Source: Candidatus Egerieimonas intestinavium
GTDB taxonomy: Bacteria; Bacillota; Clostridia; Lachnospirales; Lachnospiraceae
Direction: 5' to 3'
NCBI GenBank assembly: GCA_018711815.1
Contig: DVHU01000111.1
Coordinates: 1-52,234 of the forward strand
DNA length: 52,234 nucleotides
Shown here: positions 49,358-52,234 of the stretch, piece after piece
Numbering within the stretch: position 1 is the stretch's first letter
How the letters are laid out: each line of letters starts with the position of its first letter
Notes under the pieces: model-generated
What the model was told of the DNA's origin: nothing
What the model saw: the letters and a program-made list of their open reading frames with translations, nothing else
Database searches by the model: none
Position numbers and translations under genes: made by a program

Positions 49358-49978
49358 ATGATACGGAAAACGATAAACAAAAAGCAGCAGGAAATTGCCC
49401 TGGAGTGGCCGGAGAGTTTCTACGGGGTCTCTGACCGGGCTATCCGCAAAGCCGCCCTGGAAAAACAGATTGAAAAGGGGGAGGAGCCGGAAGCCAACCG
49501 GCTTCGGATGGAGCTGTGGGAGAAGCGCTATAACCGGAGAGGGAGAGACCCGGAGGGGATCGACTATTTTATCCGGGCGTGGCTGTCCATGAAGTACATC
49601 TACAATAACCGAAACGGCGTCTTCTACGGAAGAAAGATGCAGAGGGACCTGCGCAAGATTCAAGAAGAGCTCTGTCTGGATTGGGGCCGGGAGTCCGGCA
49701 GCCAGAGGGAGCAGGTGCTCTACGACGAGCTGTACCATCTGGGCGGGTGCTATATCGACCTGTGCCTGTCGGATAAAAGCTACAGCTCCATCATCATGGG
49801 AATGGGACAGATGAAGGCCTCCACCCTGCAGAATAAGATTGGCCAGGAGATTCTGGCCCTGGCCTACCAGCTGCCCAAGCTGGCCCGGATGGAGAAGGAA
49901 TTTCAGATACTCACCCAGGCCCTGACGGACTGCTACAATGAGAAATTTCCCGATGCCCCGGTAAATCTGGATGCGTAG
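49358..49978 (+). CDS. Conserved hypothetical soluble protein
   Basis: 206 residues, highly charged, helical by appearance, with no signal peptide or membrane span. Recognisable stretches are EWPESFYGVSDRAIRKAALE, DYFIRAWLSMKYIYNN and CYNEKFPD at the end. I recall similar Lachnospiraceae proteins under a DUF label (perhaps DUF6553) but cannot confirm it. The ATG at 49358 follows GGAGGGAGCAGGAAG, and an upstream GTG/TTG would overlap glf. It lies 22 bases after glf and is probably co-transcribed. It is followed by the 0.9-kb repeat region. Confidence 0.75.
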   Translation: MIRKTINKKQQEIALEWPESFYGVSDRAIRKAALEKQIEKGEEPEANRLRMELWEKRYNRRGRDPEGIDYFIRAWLSMKYIYNNRNGVFYGRKMQRDLRKIQEELCLDWGRESGSQREQVLYDELYHLGGCYIDLCLSDKSYSSIIMGMGQMKASTLQNKIGQEILALAYQLPKLARMEKEFQILTQALTDCYNEKFPDAPVNLDA

Positions 49979-49994
49979 AGGGATTGAAGGGTTT

Positions 49995-50120
49995 GAGTTT
50001 CCTGGGGATCTGCGCATTTGTGGAGTCGGTATGTAAGAAGAGTTAGAGCTACCTGGGGATTTGCGCATTTGTGGTGCTGGTATGCTAAAAGAGTTAGAGC
50101 TTCCTGGGATCTGCACATTT
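49995..50120 (+). repeat. 51-bp tandem repeat A (two full copies and part of a third)
   Basis: Copies begin at 49995, 50046 and 50097. The common core is CCTGGGGATCTGCGCATTTG followed by TGG. The third copy runs into hairpin H1 and is its left arm, so these repeats look like tandem duplications of a hairpin arm. Confidence 0.85.
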
Positions 50121-50208
50121 GTGCTCAGCCTGCGCTCACTTCGAGCCTATGGTCTCGAAGATGTGCTCGGCGAATTCGCACAAATTGCGCAGATCCCCAG
50201 GAAGCTTT
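50097..50208. repeat. Large hairpin H1 with conserved 54-bp core
   Basis: The left arm from 50099 (GCTTCCTGGGATCTGCAC) pairs with the right arm ending at 50205 (reverse complement GCTTCCTGGGGATCTGCGCA) with small bulges. The core 50124-50177 forms a tip stem CTTCGAG/CTCGAAG around CCTATGGT. The core recurs in reverse at 50662-50715. Confidence 0.88.
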
Positions 50209-50218
50209 CTCTTTTCCA

Positions 50219-50360
50219 GACACTACGGAATTGGCTAGAATACCAGAGGTGGGGAAGTCATTTTTTTAGACACTACGGAATTGGCTAGAATGCCAGAGGT
50301 GGGGAAGTCATTTTTTTCAGACACTACGGAATTGGCCAGAATGCCAGAGGTGTGGGAAGC
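50219..50360 (+). repeat. 50-51-bp tandem repeat B (about 2.8 copies)
   Basis: CACTACGGAATTGGCTAGAA begins at 50221 and 50271, and a copy with GGCCAG at 50322. Each continues with a CCAGAGGTGGGGAAGTC-like stretch and seven T. The third copy breaks down after 50350. Confidence 0.9.
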
Positions 50361-50388
50361 TTTTACGTTAAGGAGAAGCGGTAGAATT

Positions 50389-50515
50389 GCAAAAGCCGGA
50401 AATGTGGGAGTGTTTTTTGTTTTAAGGCAGGAATTGTGGGGCAGCAAAAGCCGTAAATGTGAGAGTGTTTTTTGTTTTAAGGCAGGAATTGTGGGACAGC
50501 AAAAGCCGGAAAACT
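50389..50515 (+). repeat. 55-bp tandem repeat C (about 2.3 copies)
   Basis: Copies begin with GCAAAAGCCG at 50389, 50444 and 50499. Both full copies contain GTGTTTTTTGTTTTAAGGCA then GGAATTGTGGG. Confidence 0.9.
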
Positions 50516-50634
50516 AAGGAGATTTTCATTTTAGGAAAAAATGTAGAATAGAGATAGGTTCGGCGAGAAGAGGGAAGCCTTCATTTTCGCGAACAAATTT
50601 TAAAGAATTCAAGAACGTCTCGGAGACAGGGAAA

Positions 50635-50740
50635 GGTCTTGTGGATTTATGCGGTTTGTACGAATTTGCCGAGCACATCTTCGAGACCATAGGCTCGAAG
50701 TGAGCGCAGGCTGAGTACAAACGCATAAATCCACAAGACC
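50635..50740. repeat. Large hairpin H2, inverted copy of the H1 core with different arms
   Basis: GTCTTGTGGATTTATGCG (50636-50653) pairs perfectly with 50722-50739, then after one bulged G TTTGTAC pairs with GTACAAA (50715-50721). The core 50662-50715 is the reverse complement of 50124-50177 at 53 of 54 positions. The outer arms are unrelated to those of H1. Confidence 0.92.
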
Positions 50741-50742
50741 CT

Positions 50743-50880
50743 CTACTTCTCGAGAGTAACCTGCACTTCGTCTATTTCTCGAGAGTAACCTGTACTCCCT
50801 CTATTTCTCGAGAGTAACCTGTACTTCGTCTATTTCTCGAGAGTAACCTGTACTCCGTCTATTTCCTGAGTACAGCACCT
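50743..50880 (+). repeat. 29-bp tandem repeat D (four copies and a partial fifth)
   Basis: Units start at 50743, 50772, 50801 and 50830, and a degraded one at 50859. Each holds the palindrome TCTCGAGA and AGTAACCTG. There are no unique spacers, so it is not a CRISPR array. Confidence 0.92.
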
Positions 50881-50887
50881 AAAGTTC

Positions 50888-51511
50888 TCAGCACTCCTCC
50901 ATGACCTCCCTCAGCCGCTCCAAAATATGCCAGGTCATGAAGTAAACGGTCTCAAAGTGCATATAGTCCAGGATGTTTTCGTCGTACATGAATTTCAGGC
51001 TGGGAGGGAATTCCTCGTCCGCCTCCCAGAACTGGAAGGTCACCGCCAGGAAGGGGAAGGCCCGCAGCCGGGCGGTGACATCCCCCACCAGCTGGATTGG
51101 CTCTCCCAGGGCCCGGCAGGCGGCCTTTAAGGCCGGAAGATTTTTCTGGAATCCTTGGGCCACTTCCTGGAACATGCCGCCCTGAACCGCCAGCGTTTTG
51201 GTCACTCCCTTTACCGCATGGAGGGGACAAAATTTGTCCGCCGGGCGGCAGTCCGCCTTAGAATAGCAGAGCACATCGTAGATGGTCATGGATTCGTTAT
51301 AATTTGCCTCCTGGGAGGAGCAAAATCCGTCTTCTGACCATTCCACAGTTCCATTTTCCCGGTTAATCCGGTAATCTCTGGATACAAAGGTAAGATACAG
51401 GAAATCATCGTCACAGGAGAGGCCAAATTTTTGGATCATCTTCTCCTGATTATATTTCACAAATTCACCGCGCATCCGGTCGCGCATAAGCTCATAGTTA
51501 GACTTCTTCAT
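50888..51511 (-). CDS. DUF3786 domain protein
   Basis: 207 residues, soluble. The family pattern is visible as YLTFVSRDYRINRENGTVEW, then MTIYDVLCYSKADCRP and a C-terminal segment FMYDENILDYMHFETVYFMT. DUF3786 proteins are found in anaerobes, often near corrinoid or C1 genes, but the function is not established. Four cysteines (FCSSQ, LCYSK, DCRP, FCPLH) lie within about 35 residues and could bind a metal. The start at 51511 is 23 bases after the DUF1292 stop, so the two form an operon. Confidence 0.82.
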   Translation of the reverse strand: MKKSNYELMRDRMRGEFVKYNQEKMIQKFGLSCDDDFLYLTFVSRDYRINRENGTVEWSEDGFCSSQEANYNESMTIYDVLCYSKADCRPADKFCPLHAVKGVTKTLAVQGGMFQEVAQGFQKNLPALKAACRALGEPIQLVGDVTARLRAFPFLAVTFQFWEADEEFPPSLKFMYDENILDYMHFETVYFMTWHILERLREVMEEC

Positions 51512-51534
51512 GGAAAATACCTGAAAGCCTTTGC

Positions 51535-51909
51535 TTAGTTGGCCTTGTCCTCGTCCACCAGCTCGTCAAACTCAGCCTTGTCCAGCAGCTCGTCGAAGGC
51601 ATCGGAAGCGATCTCGTATTCTTCGTCGTCCTCGATGTTCTCCAGCATGGGCTCCTGGTTGCTGCCCTGTACGAAGCGGTACAGGTAAACTTCTCCGTCA
51701 TGGTTCTCACCGTTCTCATCCAGGGGAAGCAGGGCAATATACTCCTTGCCGCCGGCGGGATAGATGGTCAGTACCGCGCACTCAATGGTAGTATCGTCAT
51801 CCAGGGTCAGGGTTACGGTGGCGTCAGACTCACCGAAGCCGCAGGTGCTGCCGCAGGAGGAGCAGTCGCCGTCGCAGGCAGCGCTCTGGTAATTATCCTT
51901 CTCACTCAT
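51535..51909 (-). CDS. DUF1292 domain protein with cysteine-rich N-terminus
   Basis: 124 residues, very acidic. The DUF1292 core is VTLTLDDDTTIECAVLTIYP, EYIALLPLDENG and EVYLYRF, followed by DDEEYEIASDAFDELL. Before it, five cysteines within about 15 residues (CDGDCSSCGSTCGFG) form a likely metal-binding cluster. Short DUF1292 proteins are widespread in Firmicutes and uncharacterised. The ATG at 51909 follows GAGGTAAA. The downstream gene encodes DUF3786. Confidence 0.88.
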   Translation of the reverse strand: MSEKDNYQSAACDGDCSSCGSTCGFGESDATVTLTLDDDTTIECAVLTIYPAGGKEYIALLPLDENGENHDGEVYLYRFVQGSNQEPMLENIEDDEEYEIASDAFDELLDKAEFDELVDEDKAN

Positions 51910-51958
51910 AGTAATTTACCTCATTTCTTGTATTTTTCTACCGGAGTAGATTACCTTA

Positions 51959-51987
51959 ACTCTATCAGATATGCAGGGAAAAAGCAA
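51959..51987 (-). promoter_or_regulatory. Possible promoter of the DUF1292-DUF3786 operon
   Basis: On the minus strand TTGCTT (51987-51982) and TAGAGT (51964-51959) are 17 bases apart. Both boxes are imperfect. Confidence 0.4.
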
Positions 51988-52031
51988 TGAGAGTTTTGCA
52001 ACAGATCGGCCTGACGCTGTCCCGCGAGGCG

Positions 52032-52053
52032 TCCCGCTGCAAATGCAGCGGGA
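52032..52053. repeat. Perfect GC-rich hairpin in the divergent intergenic region
   Basis: TCCCGCTGC and GCAGCGGGA enclose AAAT. It lies upstream of the aminotransferase -35 box and upstream of the DUF1292 promoter, so it belongs to neither transcript as drawn. An operator is possible. Confidence 0.5.
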
Positions 52054-52112
52054 TCCCGAGGGCTGCTGGCGCCAGACTGTTACAGAGTTTCAAAAGGGAC
52101 TGGGATTTGGTA

Positions 52113-52141
52113 TTGACTGCCGGTATCGAAGGTTCTATACT
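52113..52141 (+). promoter_or_regulatory. Promoter of the aminotransferase gene
   Basis: TTGACT (52113-52118) and TATACT (52136-52141) are 17 bases apart. I see no T-box leader between promoter and start. Confidence 0.75.
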
Positions 52142-52173
52142 ATAAGTAGTTTTTTTCGGAGGAGGAAAAAGAG

Positions 52174-52234
52174 ATGGAGATAAAATTAATCGAGAGAAAA
52201 CAGCTGAAGGAGAAGCCCGACCAGAAAAATCTGG
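52174..52234 (+). CDS. Probable branched-chain amino acid aminotransferase, N-terminal fragment
   Basis: The ATG at 52174 has GGAGGAGG (52158-52165) upstream and reads MEIKLIERKQLKEKPDQKNL before the window ends. The pattern of a short basic strand followed by L-K-x-K-P-D-x-x-x-L is the usual start of type I branched-chain aminotransferases, which interconvert leucine, isoleucine and valine with their keto acids using PLP. Only 20 residues are visible and no catalytic residue is included, so this is a probable call. Confidence 0.6.
   Translation, partial: MEIKLIERKQLKEKPDQKNL

Larger units (their letters stand above)
49979..50887. other. Gene-free repeat-rich block between convergent genes
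   Basis: Between the stop of the gene ending at 49978 and the stop of the DUF3786 gene lie repeats A, H1, B, C, H2 and D in that order. The only stretches without repeats are about 50361-50388 and 50516-50634, which are AT-rich and show no ribosome site or protein-like frame. I see no supportable coding sequence here. Confidence 0.8.

Noticed and set aside
50018-50517. Small proteins of 75-83 codons in the repeat block
   Set aside because: Their sequences are translations of tandem repeats, in several overlapping frames, without ribosome sites.
50743-50880. CRISPR array
   Set aside because: The 29-bp units are directly adjacent with no unique spacers, and no cas gene is in the window. It is a plain tandem repeat.
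52032-52110. T-box or other riboswitch for the aminotransferase gene
   Set aside because: The GC-rich hairpin lies upstream of the best promoter, and no T-box antiterminator sequence is visible.

Overview
The window looks like a chromosomal segment of a Gram-positive anaerobe of the Lachnospiraceae (Clostridia cluster XIVa, gut-type). The reasons are the polA-coaE-walJ-ACT-DUF711 gene order, a class 1B pyrD/pyrK pair inside a pyr operon, clostridial small families (DUF5721-, DUF3786- and DUF1292-like), strong AGGAGG ribosome sites, and intermediate to high GC with GC-rich third positions.

Layout. (1) 1-360: the end of an integrative element, with the first codons of a large serine recombinase, abuts a trkA gene cut off after about 74 codons. 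(2) 540-1814: an autoregulated-looking MarR gene, a GNAT acetyltransferase and tRNA-Leu(CAA). (3) 1935-8200: housekeeping run with a zinc-finger membrane protein, DNA polymerase I, dephospho-CoA kinase, WalJ-like hydrolase, ACT protein and DUF711 protein. (4) 8447-12168: a hybrid sensor kinase followed by a membrane diguanylate cyclase. (5) 12340-25019: a 13-gene catabolic island bounded by two LacI regulators. It holds a ribose-type ABC importer, two Gfo/Idh/MocA dehydrogenases, two xylose-isomerase-like TIM barrels, three VOC proteins and a cytosolic beta-propeller. (6) 25153-32499: citrate synthase, esterase, an LTA-synthase-like protein with a 13-residue repeat tail, DegV, and a cold shock protein with a terminator-like leader. 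(7) 32740-42547: pyrC-F-K-D, a TPR plus C-type lectin protein, pyrE and a chain of small membrane genes ending in an M29-like aminopeptidase. (8) 42611-49978: tandem promoters in front of a polysaccharide phosphoregulatory operon (PHP phosphatase, Wzz-like protein, BY-kinase, SH3 surface protein), then putP, truA, glf and an unknown gene. (9) 49979-50887: a 0.9-kb noncoding block packed with four tandem-repeat families and two large hairpins that share a 54-bp core in inverted orientation. (10) DUF3786 and DUF1292 genes, then the start of a branched-chain aminotransferase.

How the parts fit. The island in (5) reads as import of a glycoside or cyclitol, oxidation to a keto intermediate, then metal-dependent isomerisation or elimination. 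Its precise substrate cannot be read from sequence, and the gene combination matches no pathway I can name. The most unusual noncoding signals are structured repeats lying between convergent genes: 12246-12292, 27452-27551 and 50097-50739. The first two share one outer palindrome. The last two share a hairpin motif containing TTGTACTCAGCCTGC. Together they suggest a family of modular palindromic elements in this genome.
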